Positions 37,909 through 48,149 of a DNA stretch of 64,000 nt are shown piece by piece (position 1 is the stretch's first letter; every line of letters begins with the position of its first letter). The stretch is from Suillus spraguei (Eukaryota > Basidiomycota > Agaricomycetes > Boletales > Suillaceae). The stretch is from positions 348,779-412,778 of the forward strand of contig JABCPU010000014.1 of NCBI GenBank assembly GCA_016800925.1, read 5' to 3'. A program made the translations under genes and the position numbers. Below the pieces are notes generated by a model. That model searched no databases. It saw nothing but the letters and a program-made list of their open reading frames with translations, and had not been told where the DNA came from.

Positions 37909-37917
37909 CTCCTCCTC
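37909..37917 (-). other. Polypurine tract of the copia element
   Basis: GAGGAGGAG on the minus strand abuts the 3' LTR. This is the expected primer for plus-strand synthesis in LTR retroelements. Confidence 0.7.
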
Positions 37918-40336
37918 GACGCGACAAGTAACTCCTCCTCGAATTATTCACTGTAGGCCTAGACAAGCACGTAGACGGGCACAATCTTTCTTGGGTAATG
38001 CTTTTGTAAAAATATCGGCCAGGTTGTCTTTAGATCGGACATAGTGTAGCTTTAGCTGGCGTAGTGAGACACGTTCTCGAATTGAGCGGCGTGCAAGGTC
38101 GATATGTTTGACGCGCGCATGGAAGGAAGGGTCCTCAGTAAGGACAATGGCACCGTTGTTATCACACATTAAGGGGAGGCAGAGAGTTGCGGAAACTCGA
38201 GCTCATTGAGGAGCATACGCAGCCAGGTGATCTCTTCGCCGGCTTCAGAAGCGGCGATGTATTCAGCTTCACAGGTAGATAAAGCCACTGTCTTTTGCTG
38301 ACGTGCGCTCCAGGTAATGAGACCGCTGCCGAGCAAGCAGCAATAGCCACTGACAGACCTGCGAGTATTGATACAACTCCCTAAGTCACTGTCTGTGTAA
38401 GCAATGAGCCACGCAGTGTGTTCGCCACCGAGGACAAGACAGAGGTCACGAGTACCCTTGAGATATTGAACGACCCATTTGGCAGCTTCCCAGTAAACAG
38501 GCCCATAGGAATCAAGGAATTTACAGAGTTGTTGGATGGCATAGGAGATGTCTGGTCAGGTTCCGATGGCTAGGTACATAAGTGATCCGACCAAAGATCT
38601 GTAAGGTGTCCGCTGCATGAGTTCACGTTCGGCATCTGTCCGTGGGGAATGGTCTCGTCGAGAAAGGTGAAGACCAGGGTCCATAGGTATGGAAACAGGA
38701 ACTGCGTCTGAAAGGCCGAATTGCGAGATTATGTGATCAATTAGGGCTGTTTGGGATAGTGAAATGGTGCGAGTGACACGATCACGGGCAATACCGATAC
38801 TGAGGCAAAAATGAGCATCGCCAAGCTCTGAAACTTGCCATTTGTTTTTGAGTTGCATTTTAAACTCGGAGATTGCTGCCTTAGAGCTGCCTACGGTGAA
38901 GAAGTCGTTAACATGAATAGCGACGAGGAGGGTGCCGGAGAGATTGTGGCGGTAGTATATGCAATGCTCGCTCTGTAGGCGTATAAAGCCCCATGACAGC
39001 ATGGCGGCATTGAGTGTACGATTCCAGACAAGGCCACCCTGTTTCATGCCATATAGGCCCTTTTGAAGTTCCCATACGTGGTCCTTGAAGCCGACCGCAA
39101 CAAAACCTTCTGGCTGTTCCATGTAACAAACTTCGTCGGAGTCCAGAAGACCATAAAGGAATGCAGTTTTGATGTCGAGCTGCTCAATTTCCCAGTTGAG
39201 GGCAGCGCCAATGTGAGCCAGAATGCGAAAAGATTCAAGGTGAGCGGTGGGTGCAGAGGTCTTTGTGTAGTCCTGTCCCCAAACTGCCGAGTATCCCTGG
39301 CAAACGTAGCATGCCTTGAACTGGGCAGGGTTACCGTCCTGATCGTGTTTGAGCTTGAAGACAGGACAGCCTTTCATTATTTTGTGACCAGTGGGGACAG
39401 TTGACCGAGGCACAAGTTTGTACACTCCAAGCGCACGTAAAGAAGCAAATTCATTATGTAGAGCCTGGGTCCATTCAGACGCATGGATGGAGTTCATAGC
39501 ATCAGCATAAGTGACTGGGTCGTTTGGGTGTTCACTCGTGAAACCATCGGGAATAGCTGCAAAGATCTTAGTCAGATGAGCAAGGTTTGTCTCGAAGTCA
39601 GCAGGATCCCCTGTAAGAACATTAGCCGGGAATGCAGCTTCGTCGATAGTAGGTAACGTGTGAGTGCGGTCGGAGTTGACCTGTGGAACCAGGCACAGGG
39701 CTGCACTAACATAAGGTAGACCTTCTGCAGCGCAACAGTGCTCAGAGGGAATAGGTACCCGTGAGGAACGACGGAGAGATGGTTCAGGGACCAGTGGGGT
39801 GGTAGAAGGCGCAAGCACGGCTGGAGTGGGGTCATCATCCTCACTGGAGGCATCAGCTGCAGAAGTATGGTCAAGTGGGACGGAAGTGTTCTTGATGGTA
39901 ACACCAGGGTGTAGTGGGGTAGTGGTAGAATTGTGTGACTCAATAAACGAGACGTGGCATGACACAAATACCTTATGAGTTTCACGATGGTAGCACCAAT
40001 AAGCCTTAGAGTCAAGGGAATAACCGATGAGCACACATTCAACTGAACAATTGTTGATTTTTGGGTTATGGTGGTTTTGAATAAGAACGAAGGCGCGACA
40101 ACCGATTTCCCTAAGATGAGTGAGATCAGGCTTCCGGTCATGCCAGCGTTCATAAGGTGTGTGACCAGACTGAGAGGAGACGGGTGTACGGTTAGAAAGA
40201 TAGCACGCCATCAGAATGAATTCATCCCAACAGTTGGCTGGTATACTGCAAGCAGAATGCATAGCACATGCCTTACCCATGAGCATGCGGTGCAGACGTT
40301 CCACTCTACCATTCTGTGCGGAGGTATAAGGTGCCG
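37918..40336 (-). pseudogene. Copia pol: reverse transcriptase and RNase H
   Basis: Minus-strand frame from the integrase core end (APYTSAQNGRVERLHRMLMG) through the copia reverse transcriptase (RVT_2): PVFKLKHDQDGN, LDIKTAFLYGLL, GLYGMKQGGLVWN, and LLVAIHVNDFF where the active-site pair should be DD, so the first Asp is Asn. SLVGSLMYLAIGT is followed by TGA in place of CGA. RNase H follows with SDLGSC and a one-base loss just before MCDNNGA, ending LADIFTKALPK near 37990. Not functional. Confidence 0.9.
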
Positions 40337-40609
40337 CATCAGGAAATTCGCACATTCCTTAACATGCCCTTATGCGGACTTATTTACACTTAACTGCCTT
40401 GGTGAAATTGAATCTACTTGTCCAAAATTTCAACGTGAATGAATTCAGAAAAAAAAAGTTGAGATATATTAATATACATGTTTTATTGTATTTCGCACTC
40501 AAAAAATATAAGATATGCCAGGTGAATGATGTGAGAGAGAGCAAACAAGTTTTGAGATAAGTGAGTTAAGCTGATTAAGCACGTCAAGGAATGTGTGAAT
40601 TTCCTGATG
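40337..40609. mobile_element. MITE, 273 bp, in copia pol
   Basis: Ends are inverted copies over about 31 bp, starting CATCAGGAAATTCGCACATT. CG lies on both sides (40335-40336 and 40610-40611), and removing the element with one CG restores QFTAPYTS in the integrase. No coding capacity. The 2-bp duplication is unusual because it is CG rather than TA. Confidence 0.8.
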
Positions 40610-40656
40610 CGTGAACTGGTGTTGGGTTTCATGCAAGAGGAGCCACTCTCACATAG

Positions 40657-41522
40657 TGTTACAAGAACACCTTCTTGCGCCCCTACTATCATTTTTCCTC
40701 CTATGCATCGCCATCTACTCTCGTCCTGACGAGGCCTCCACCTTCGTCCTTCGCTACCTCGTCTGGCTTGCCATCGTCACTCCTTACCTCGCCTATGCTC
40801 GCCTCCTCCATTGTCACTAACCGCGCACTCTTCCGGTACCCCTCACACTCATACGCGCTCTTCACGCTCCTCACGCTTCTCGCGTCTCAAGTGCCTCTGT
40901 CGCATTCGATGCCTCCCTCTCATGTGCTACCCCATGGTTCACACAAACAGCCCTCTGGCTCAAGGACTACGTCTGGTGTTGTATTTCCTTTTATCTTTTC
41001 CTTTGCATTTACCTATGACTCATGCGTCGCCTCATTGGCTCGTACCTTTTATACCTTCGGCTCCGCACCTATGACTCCCTTTCACACATGCGTGCATTCA
41101 TTGGTTCATACACCTCTGACTCATCTATGAGCATGTGTTCTCCTATTGGCTATCTGACTTCATACTTAATCTAGCGATACTTACATATTTGCGCTCTGCT
41201 TCTATCTTATGTATAAATACGTGCAGATAGCCTTTGTACTTCTTTAACTTGAATCTACTTGATCTTCAACCCTGAACTTCCTTCGATAAGCTTTTCATAA
41301 GCTTATTGTCTCTATTTGAACTTCATAGAAGCTCATCGCTTCTACGTCTTTGATCATTGTCAAGAACCTTGTCTCTGTGACATAGCGCATAGCGCCTACC
41401 TCTGACCAACACAACTAGCGCACTCCACGCTAGGAGACTGATATGCATGGGCCGCCGCTCTTGATAGAGCGCCTGTCGCAGACACCACTCAAGTTCCTTA
41501 GTACCTGGCCAGGTCACTAACA
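40657..41522 (+). repeat. Solo LTR, 866 bp, in copia pol
   Basis: Starts TGTTACAAGAACACC and ends GGTCACTAACA, with CATAG on both sides (40652-40656 and 41523-41527). A TATA-like box (TATGTATAAATACGTG near 41210) fits an LTR promoter. No other copy of this family is seen in the window. Confidence 0.9.
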
Positions 41523-41527
41523 CATAG

Positions 41528-43578
41528 TCCCAGTCTTCAGTTCTCCATTATTGGATCGGTATATGCTGACCTTCAGACTAGTTTCGAGCTCACAAGCCCT
41601 TTCCCAGGCCTGTAATGCAGGGAAGGCATCAGACTTGGCGGACAGAGGGATGGACCAAGAGTATGATGAAAAATCATCGATGATGTCCAAAATATATTCC
41701 CAGCAGTGGATACAGTGTCCGGGTGCTCCATGAGGTCCACATGTACAATCCCTAACTTCCTTGTAGCCCTACTCCCAACACGAACCCTTGGTACGCTAGA
41801 CTTGATCTGTTTGCCAAGAATACAAGCATCACATACTGGGGGTTCGGTAGAGAGATTGATGGGCATACCAGTAGCATAGCCAGACCGGGCGAGATCATAT
41901 ATGGCACGATAATTGGCATGACCAAGATGATGGTGCCAGGTTTGAAGAGTCGGGAGGTGCTGGGCTAGGAAAGCATGCTCCACAGAGAGCTGGCTGCCAG
42001 AAAGGGTGTATAAACAGCAGGAGGTAAGCGTACCAGACAACATGCGTGAACCACTATGAGCCTGGACCCAGCAACTGGTGGCGTCGAAGGTTGCAACACA
42101 GTGATGCTCGCTGCAGAGGCTAGACACTGAGATGAGGTGGACAGTAGCAGAGGGAATGAATAGCACATGGTTAAGAGTAATGTGAATACCCTTTGCGATG
42201 ACAAGCTGAAGCGTACCAACACCAACAGCTTGAATAGAGGATCCACCAACTCCACTGACAGTGTGAGGAGGGATGGGATGTAAGCTAAAGAAATCAGATT
42301 CGGTATTGCTGATGTGAACAGATGCACCGCTGTCTAAGAAGAAGGGAATGATGGAAGGATCAATGATGGTATGCTGGTGTTGGTTAGGTGCCTTATATGT
42401 GAGGCTCGCAAAATCAACCGACTGATGGTGTTCACACCAGTCAATGCTGGCCTGTAGTGTGTCGATTGCAGAGTAAAGGGCAGTAAATTCATTGTTGTTG
42501 ACACTTGATATCTTGCGAATGAAGGCAGGGGTGATAGTGTCATAGGCAAGGCCTGTGAATTCGTGTGAGTTGGACTCAGTGGAAGAAGGCGTGTGTTCAG
42601 GTGGGTGAGAAGCGATGTAGATAGCCTCGCAGGTCTCACTGTTGAGTAAATATGTGCGTCCTGCAGTGTCATAATGAATCCAACCTGGTTTGCCCATGGA
42701 TGCAGGCTTGGTGACGGATTTGATGGTAGTACCTGCCTTGTTAGAGGTATCGCAACCGGCACACTTGCGAGTGAGTACCTCCTCGTGCTTTCCTTCCATA
42801 TTGCCTCCTTTACTGAAGCAGTCTTTAGTGTAATGCCCCCAGCTGTTGCAATTTATGCAACAGAAAGAGTGGCCTTGGTGATTGCACTCTGTGCAGGTCT
42901 TAGTACGCCCACTGTGAGTATTTCCAGTGCCCTTGCCATGAGCAACCAGTGCAACATCCTCCCCCTTGTTCTTCTCAGTGTCAAGCAGTTGTTGTTCAAT
43001 GTCAAGGCAAGCACAGATGTTGGAAGGGCCATAAGCGCCAGTGGTAGTGTTAGCAGAAGAGCTAGCAGATAGGGCATCAGCGATGTGATTGCGAACATGT
43101 GGGAAGTCGTCCATAATGGCATTAAGCATCATAATGGTTAGGAAGTCTTCCTCCTTAGGCAACCCAATAGCATATATGCATCCGACCAGGTCACTGAGTT
43201 GCATACTGGTGGATGCGAGGTGCTCAGCTTGACAATACTGAACTGTAAGTGCTTGCTGGATGAGGAGAATCTGGGCGATGGGGCCAACCTTTTTGTGGTG
43301 GGACTTCAGAGCATTCCATGCTAGGTACACATTAGTGTAGCTATGGAGGAACTCATGTTCTTCAGAGGACGAGCAAGTGCACAAAGCTGCGATGATGCAT
43401 AGATTATTAAGGTCCTAATGAGACGCACTGGCTGGATCAACAGATGGGTCCGGTCGTAAGATGAGACCAAGGGGATAGCCACCTCCATGCTTCAGCAGAA
43501 GATAATTCTGCATCTTGTCTGACCAGATCCCCCAGTTATTCTTGCTGTGGTCCAATACCTCAATCTTCTCCAAGTCAG
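41528..43578 (-). pseudogene. Copia gag, zinc knuckle, protease and integrase
   Basis: Reading on the minus strand from the LTR at 43579: LEKIEVLDHSKNNWGIWSDK (gag), CINCNSWGHYTKDC (CX2CX4HX4C zinc knuckle), FFLDSGASVHISN (aspartic protease), HHHLGHANYRAI...CDACILGKQ (integrase HHCC), then HVDLMEH. A one-base loss near 41715 shifts the frame at ILDIIDDFSSYSWS, and there is a TGA near 41530. Broken but easily recognised. Confidence 0.9.
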
Positions 43579-44542
43579 TGTAAAGATACAACCTAGCTTG
43601 AGCTGTAGATAAACCACTGCCTAAACTAGTATGTGAGTCTTGCACTCCGTCTAGTCTGCTTCACTTGTAAGAACAAGAGCGTTCGACCCTAAAGGGGGAT
43701 GCCTATTAGTGTGGTCAAGTTCGAGTCTAACTTATGTGCGAAACAAGCATCGTGGTCAGCGGTAAGTTGCTGCAGTCAGCGATGATACTGCTGGAACTAG
43801 CATTGTGTGTAGCGGTGCTACTGTGGTCGAGATAAGGTCAGTAACAGTTGCATCGAGCGAGCGATGTCGAGCGGTGGTCTCAGTGGTAGCGGTAAGGTTG
43901 CGAGCGGTGCAAGGAAACAGTAAAGAAGTCCGCAGTACTTTCAGCGGTAAAGTAGCGGTGCGTGGGAAGTTCAGTCAAAGTAACAGTCAAAAGTTTAGTG
44001 GTATGCCAGCAGTAACGGAGAACGAGTGTGATGTATTAACGAGCGGTAAGGAAACTTTAAAGACTATGTCTACTACTGGGTAGGTCCAGAGCTAGACAAT
44101 AATCCTGACCTATAGTATGTGCAATGGTGTAAAATCAGGTGTCTCTATCGTGCGGGGTACGCGGTGCTTATATCCTAAATCATATGTACTCGGAATACTC
44201 TAGGCGAGATCAGTAGTGCTGGAGTGTAGTAACCGCCGTAAGTAAACATAGCGCGAGGCGCTGCGGCACGGGGCAACATGTAATAAGGCTTGCTGTGGAA
44301 TCAGTGATAATGAACAGAAAACAAACTACGCACCAAATGGAGCTATGCAGACGCGGCAAGGACATGGAAGGACATCGGTATGTGGAATGTGGTGCGGCAG
44401 TCGGTACGGTGTGCGGTAAGCGTGAGATGCCGCCAGTACTGTTAAAGGGGTAAGACAGCCATGGACAAGTGGTAACTCCTGTAGACGTGAGACGAGTGTC
44501 AAAATATGGGGTTTTAAGCCCAGTGCCAATATGTTCGTTACA
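43579..44542 (+). repeat. Solo LTR, CpG-site family (type A), in copia gag
   Basis: Starts TGTAAAGATACAACCTAGC and ends CCAATATGTTCGTTACA, 964 bp. Flanks TCAG (43575-43578) and TCGG (44543-44546) are a 4-bp duplication in which the left CG became CA. Removal joins gag as SQTDLEK in frame, which confirms the ends. Confidence 0.9.
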
Positions 44543-44660
44543 TCGGTCTGACTTAGAGTGATAGCTGAGACGGCAGGCACGATAGCTGGGGTCGGTGGGT
44601 TCACAGAGGTAGACACATTGATTGTGCTCTTGGTACGAGTGTGTACTGGCATTGTTGACA
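44543..44660 (-). pseudogene. N-terminus of copia gag
   Basis: On the minus strand MPVHTRTKSTINVSTSVNPP begins gag about 250 bp inside the 5' LTR; it is separated from the rest by the solo LTR at 43579-44542. Confidence 0.75.
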
Positions 44661-44895
44661 ATAAAGTTGGGGAAGAAGAGATGAGGGCGAGTTTCCAGAC
44701 AGGTTTCTGATATATATATGTACTGGGGCGACATATTTGATGCTTCCTGCCCAAAAGAGGATAATTTAGGCGTTTTGATGACTCTGATTGAAGCCTGTGT
44801 CAAGTTATGTGCACGTGAGATATTATTATCCAGCGTGATTGTTCCTGAGCGATGCGGTGAGGTCTAGATGGTTTCTGCCACTCATTTACGAGTGA

Positions 44896-44910
44896 GCAGG
44901 GCTCATAACC
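44896..44910 (-). other. Primer-binding site of the copia element
   Basis: Directly inside the 5' LTR. The plus strand GCAGGGCTCATAACC equals the anticodon stem-loop of eukaryotic initiator tRNA-Met (anticodon CAU). Drosophila copia and yeast Ty5 are known to prime with a half of this tRNA cut in the anticodon loop, and this site fits that mode rather than priming from the tRNA 3' end. Confidence 0.8.
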
Positions 44911-45130
44911 TATTAAATCTAGACAACAGTAAATGCTAATGTAATGCATAAATTATCTAGGTTACTATAGCAAGAGAATAAAAAAACATACCCTCAGTCT
45001 CGATGGAACAAACTGAGGGAAAAGGCGATATGACACCAGCATCTATATATAATGGTCTGTGGTTGGAATTCCTGCAAGTCATACTCCGCTAGGACGCGTT
45101 GTGTTCATCACATGCACTTGCGCACCAATA
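44911..45130 (-). repeat. 5' LTR of the copia element (220 bp)
   Basis: Ends TATTAAAT and CACCAATA (plus strand), the shorter of the two LTRs with a single hairpin block. The terminal TA and ATA in place of TG and ACA are C to T type changes. Confidence 0.88.
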
Positions 45131-45183
45131 TGGAGCTTTGTGTTGGTCAGCACCAGAATTAATCATTGGAGATAGAGATGATG

Positions 45184-45333
45184 ATGGAGATGGAGATGGA
45201 GATGGAGATGGAGATGGAGATGGAGATGGAGATGGAGATGGAGATGGAGATGGAGATGGAGATGGAGATGGAGATGGAGATGGAGATGGAGATGGAGATG
45301 GAGATGGAGATGGAGATGGAGATGGGGATGGAG
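45184..45333 (+). repeat. (GGAGAT)n microsatellite in kinase coding sequence
   Basis: About 25 near-perfect hexamers. In the kinase frame they read Asp-Gly over and over, just after the APE motif. The length is a multiple of three and six, so the frame is kept. Such a run is probably a slippage expansion. Confidence 0.95.
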
Positions 45334-46391
45334 ATGCAATGGGTTCTCCTGACCGCAGAGGGGTTATGAAGAGATATATGCCATTTCCTTCCAGTGACAT
45401 GTATTCTTATGGCTACATCATGTTTGAGGTGAGTTTATTGGGAGTCCAGCAAACGGATTGCAGTGACAAGAATGATAGGTTCTATCCAGTAAAATTCTTG
45501 TCATGATGCACAAGTGTATCTTTGAAGGAAAGACACCTGAGCGTCCACAAGCTGTGCAGGATGAGGATTGGATATTTATATTACAATGTTGGTTGTTGCT
45601 CCCATCCCTTCGACCTGTCACATCACAAGCACTTCAATTCACTAGAACTCAAGCTTGCTTGTCTATGTCCACAGGTAAGGCATACAAATCATGTTGTGTA
45701 CGAGCCATCAAAACTGAGACTTCCTTTTATTACATAGAGATGTCCACTCAAGCTTCATTACACACCTCACATCTTGATGATGCAATTATATACAACTTAT
45801 CTTCACTGGTACCTTCACATACACAGCTGGCATTTTTGAATCCTGTAGCATGCTGGAAGTCAGTTAATAAGCTAGGCAAAGCACTCCTTGACCTATTCAA
45901 AAAAACTATCTGAGGGGACCAGTGGCTCTTTAATCATGCCATCCAGCTGTACCATGTTTCCCTCGCCATACTCCCACCCACTTCCATGACTTCTTCACTT
46001 CATGAAATTACCATGGCCATCACTCAGATTGGCACTATGCGAGGAGCTGATGAGAACTCGGATGCTATCAAACGCATTCACATTCATATGGAATTGGTTG
46101 ATGTCAATGATCCTTTTCATTTCACAGGTTCCAGTTACCTTAGCCTTGTCGATATAGCCAAGCATATGACAGACCAAGGTCCAGATTCCATTTCCAGCAC
46201 CAAAACTTGGTACAGAAAATCCTTCAGTGATACCATCAGTAGTGTATTACACCGCTTACAGATAGCTGGCGTGTGCTTGGATTGCCAAAAGGTTGAGGGG
46301 GAAGATGAATTCAGGCTGGAGGCATATGAAATATCTCTCCAACTATTGCAATTTCATATATCCATAATGCCACCCACTTTGATATGGGCAG

Positions 46392-46850
46392 TGTGACAAA
46401 ACTAAGTAGAAGCGGCATATACCATGCTCAGCCGCTATCCAAAGGAAGGATGAGAGAACAACTGTTATTCACCCAAGTAAAAGTGGCATATACCACACTA
46501 CTACATAGTTAGATATAAAGTAAATATTAATGACAGTAAGTGCATACCTCAGCTGCTATCCAAAGGAAGGATAAGAGAACAACTGAGGGAAAATTACATG
46601 ACAAGGGTCCATTATATGATAAGAAAAATGAGCTTGCTAAGACACCATGAGGCTTGCTTGAGAAATCCCTAATCTCTCCACTATTATGTGTGCACCCAAG
46701 CACCTCCAAGGCGCACTTAAGTATGCACGTGATGAAGCGCGACAAAACATGATGAAGCATGGTCAAAACGCGAAAAGTGCGAAAGGCACAAGAAAGGCAC
46801 AGTGAGGTGCACACTTCGCCAAAGGTGCGAACTTATCTGGTTTTGTCACA
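46392..46850 (+). repeat. Solo LTR, 459 bp, in the TPR-CHAT region
   Basis: Starts TGTGACAAAACTAAG and ends CTGGTTTTGTCACA. Flanks are GCAG (46388-46391) and GTGG (46851-46854), which differ but each is one CpG transition from GCGG. With a single GCGG the gene reads LIWAEHLSTSLAVD in frame. A hairpin block (CAGCTGCTATCCAAAGGAAG and neighbours) occurs twice. Orientation is assumed. Confidence 0.8.
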
Positions 46851-47780
46851 GTGGAGCATCTCTCAACTTCTCTTGCAGTTGATGTGGCAGTGACAGCACT
46901 GGGTATAAAACAAGTGATCAAAGCTGTGGAGCTGTTGGAGTGGGGGAGAAAGTTACTATGGACATATATCATGTGGTCTTACACCAGTGAAAAAGAAGAA
47001 GAGGAGGAGGAGGAGGAAAAGAAAGGAACATGAACAGGAGAAGGACCCAGACCAAGAAGAGGATAGAAAGAAGATCTCGAAAGTGGAACAGCTGCATTTA
47101 CTGGGGAGCAGTGTATTAGACACCTCACAAGAGACTTCCAGCCTTAAAAGTGCGGCTGTGCCTGATGAAAAAGTATATGAAATACAGGAGGTGGAGGATA
47201 CACCATGCTCACATCCTCAAATATCTGATCTGCTGAAAGCAATGCAGGATGGCCCGGTGATCATGCTCATCACAAGCAAGCAATCATGTGATGCCATCAT
47301 CATATCGAATGTGTACCCCAAGCCGCTTCATGTACAGCTGAAGTTATCCTTCAGCTCTCTTGCAGCGTTATCGACTACTTTCCAAGCTTGCATCTCTTCA
47401 GTATCAGAAGATCCAAAGTCTGCAGAAGACCAGCTGAAAGAGATACTCTGCTGCCTGTGGGATAATGTTATGGCTCCGGTGATAGCTCAGTTGAAAGAGA
47501 AAATACCACCGGGGCATAGCATAACTCTCAAATCTGGTGGTGCCCCACTTTGTTTTTCTCCACCTTGCCGGCGCATGCAGCAGAGGACTACAGTGTGGAA
47601 GGGGCACAATTACCACAGCAATATATTTCATCCTACACTTCTTCTATCTCATCACTGGTTCGTGCTCACGACTTGAAGTGTGCAGATCATCCTGTGCCAT
47701 CTTCGAAGTTTGCTGCAATTTACCAAGCAAAACCACTTGAAAATGATGAAGGAAAGAAGGTTGATTACCCTACATGAGGA

Positions 47781-48149
47781 AAAACTGTATGGCTATATAG
47801 AGAAGTGTGTATTATACAGAGTGCATAGTGCTATATGCTCTCTAGCTCCCTCTACTACATTAGTGGGAATCATTATAGTTTTCTAAACTCACTGAAGCGC
47901 TCGGTAAAGTTTGGTAAAATCAGCTAATTTATTCTAGCCAACAATGGAGTCGGCTGGCATTGGGTATCGGAGTCTAAATACCAATGCCTGCTGCTCGCCA
48001 ACATGTACGCCATTCTGCAAGACTACAAGCAAACCCTGGGACTCGTCTAAAGGTGATGGAGCCGCCCTCCCATATATCTGCATCCCATGGAAGAGGGAAT
48101 TCTTGAGGATGTGGGTCCAATTCCCCTCACATACTAGCCCCTAGGTCTG
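47781..48149. other. Spacer, no gene recognised
   Basis: Between the decayed CHAT region and the next gene relic. A stretch near 47890-47925 with GCTCGGTAAAGTTTGG resembles the reverse of one near 59165, hinting at a dispersed repeat. Confidence 0.4.

Larger units (their letters stand above)
37637..45130 (-). mobile_element. Ty1/copia retrotransposon, complete ends, nested insertions
   Basis: 7494 bp bounded by LTRs 37637-37908 and 44911-45130, with the 5-bp duplication TGGAG at 37632-37636 and 45131-45135. It runs on the minus strand: 5' LTR at the right, primer site, gag, protease, integrase, reverse transcriptase, RNase H, purine tract, 3' LTR. Three later insertions lie inside: a MITE (40337-40609), a solo LTR (40657-41522) and a solo LTR (43579-44542). 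Without them it is about 5.4 kb, normal for copia elements. Coding is broken by several stops and frameshifts. It landed in the activation-loop region of the kinase gene; excising it with one TGGAG joins RPG to ALCWSAPEL in frame. Confidence 0.92.
36835..47780 (+). pseudogene. Kinase-TPR-CHAT fusion gene, split by retroelements
   Basis: Kinase exons: 36835-36951 (MDDLTKF, glycine loop SGAFGSVYKW), 37007-37054 (VAVKRF), 37111-37293, 37346-37380, then VVHGDPRAQV and LADFGLSS up to 37636. After the copia element it resumes with ALCWSAPELIIGD, a GATGGA microsatellite, SSDMYSYGYIMFE and a C-lobe end LLLPSLRPVTSQALQF. The frame continues without a stop into TPR-like repeats (HLDDAIIYNLSSLVPSHTQL; HAIQLYHVSLAILPP). 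After a solo LTR come KAVELLEWGRKLLW and a CHAT-type region (PVIAQLKEKIPPGHS, then IWWCPTLFFSTLPAHAA in a shifted frame). Breaks: copia at 37637-45130, LTR at 46392-46850, TGA at 45911, a frameshift near 37380 and one near 47530. The C-terminal part of CHAT, with the catalytic His/Cys region, is not seen after 47780. The fused architecture is an inference from frame continuity. Confidence 0.6.

Noticed and set aside
44896..44910. tRNA gene
   Set aside because: Only the anticodon stem-loop matches; the rest of the cloverleaf is absent, and the position next to an LTR marks a primer site.
45184..45333. CRISPR-like array
   Set aside because: Direct hexamers without spacers, in a eukaryotic gene; a simple microsatellite.
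45089..45400. Minus-strand frame of repeated Ser-Pro and plus-strand frame of repeated Met-Glu
   Set aside because: Both are shadows of the GGAGAT microsatellite; only the Asp-Gly frame joins kinase sequence on both sides.
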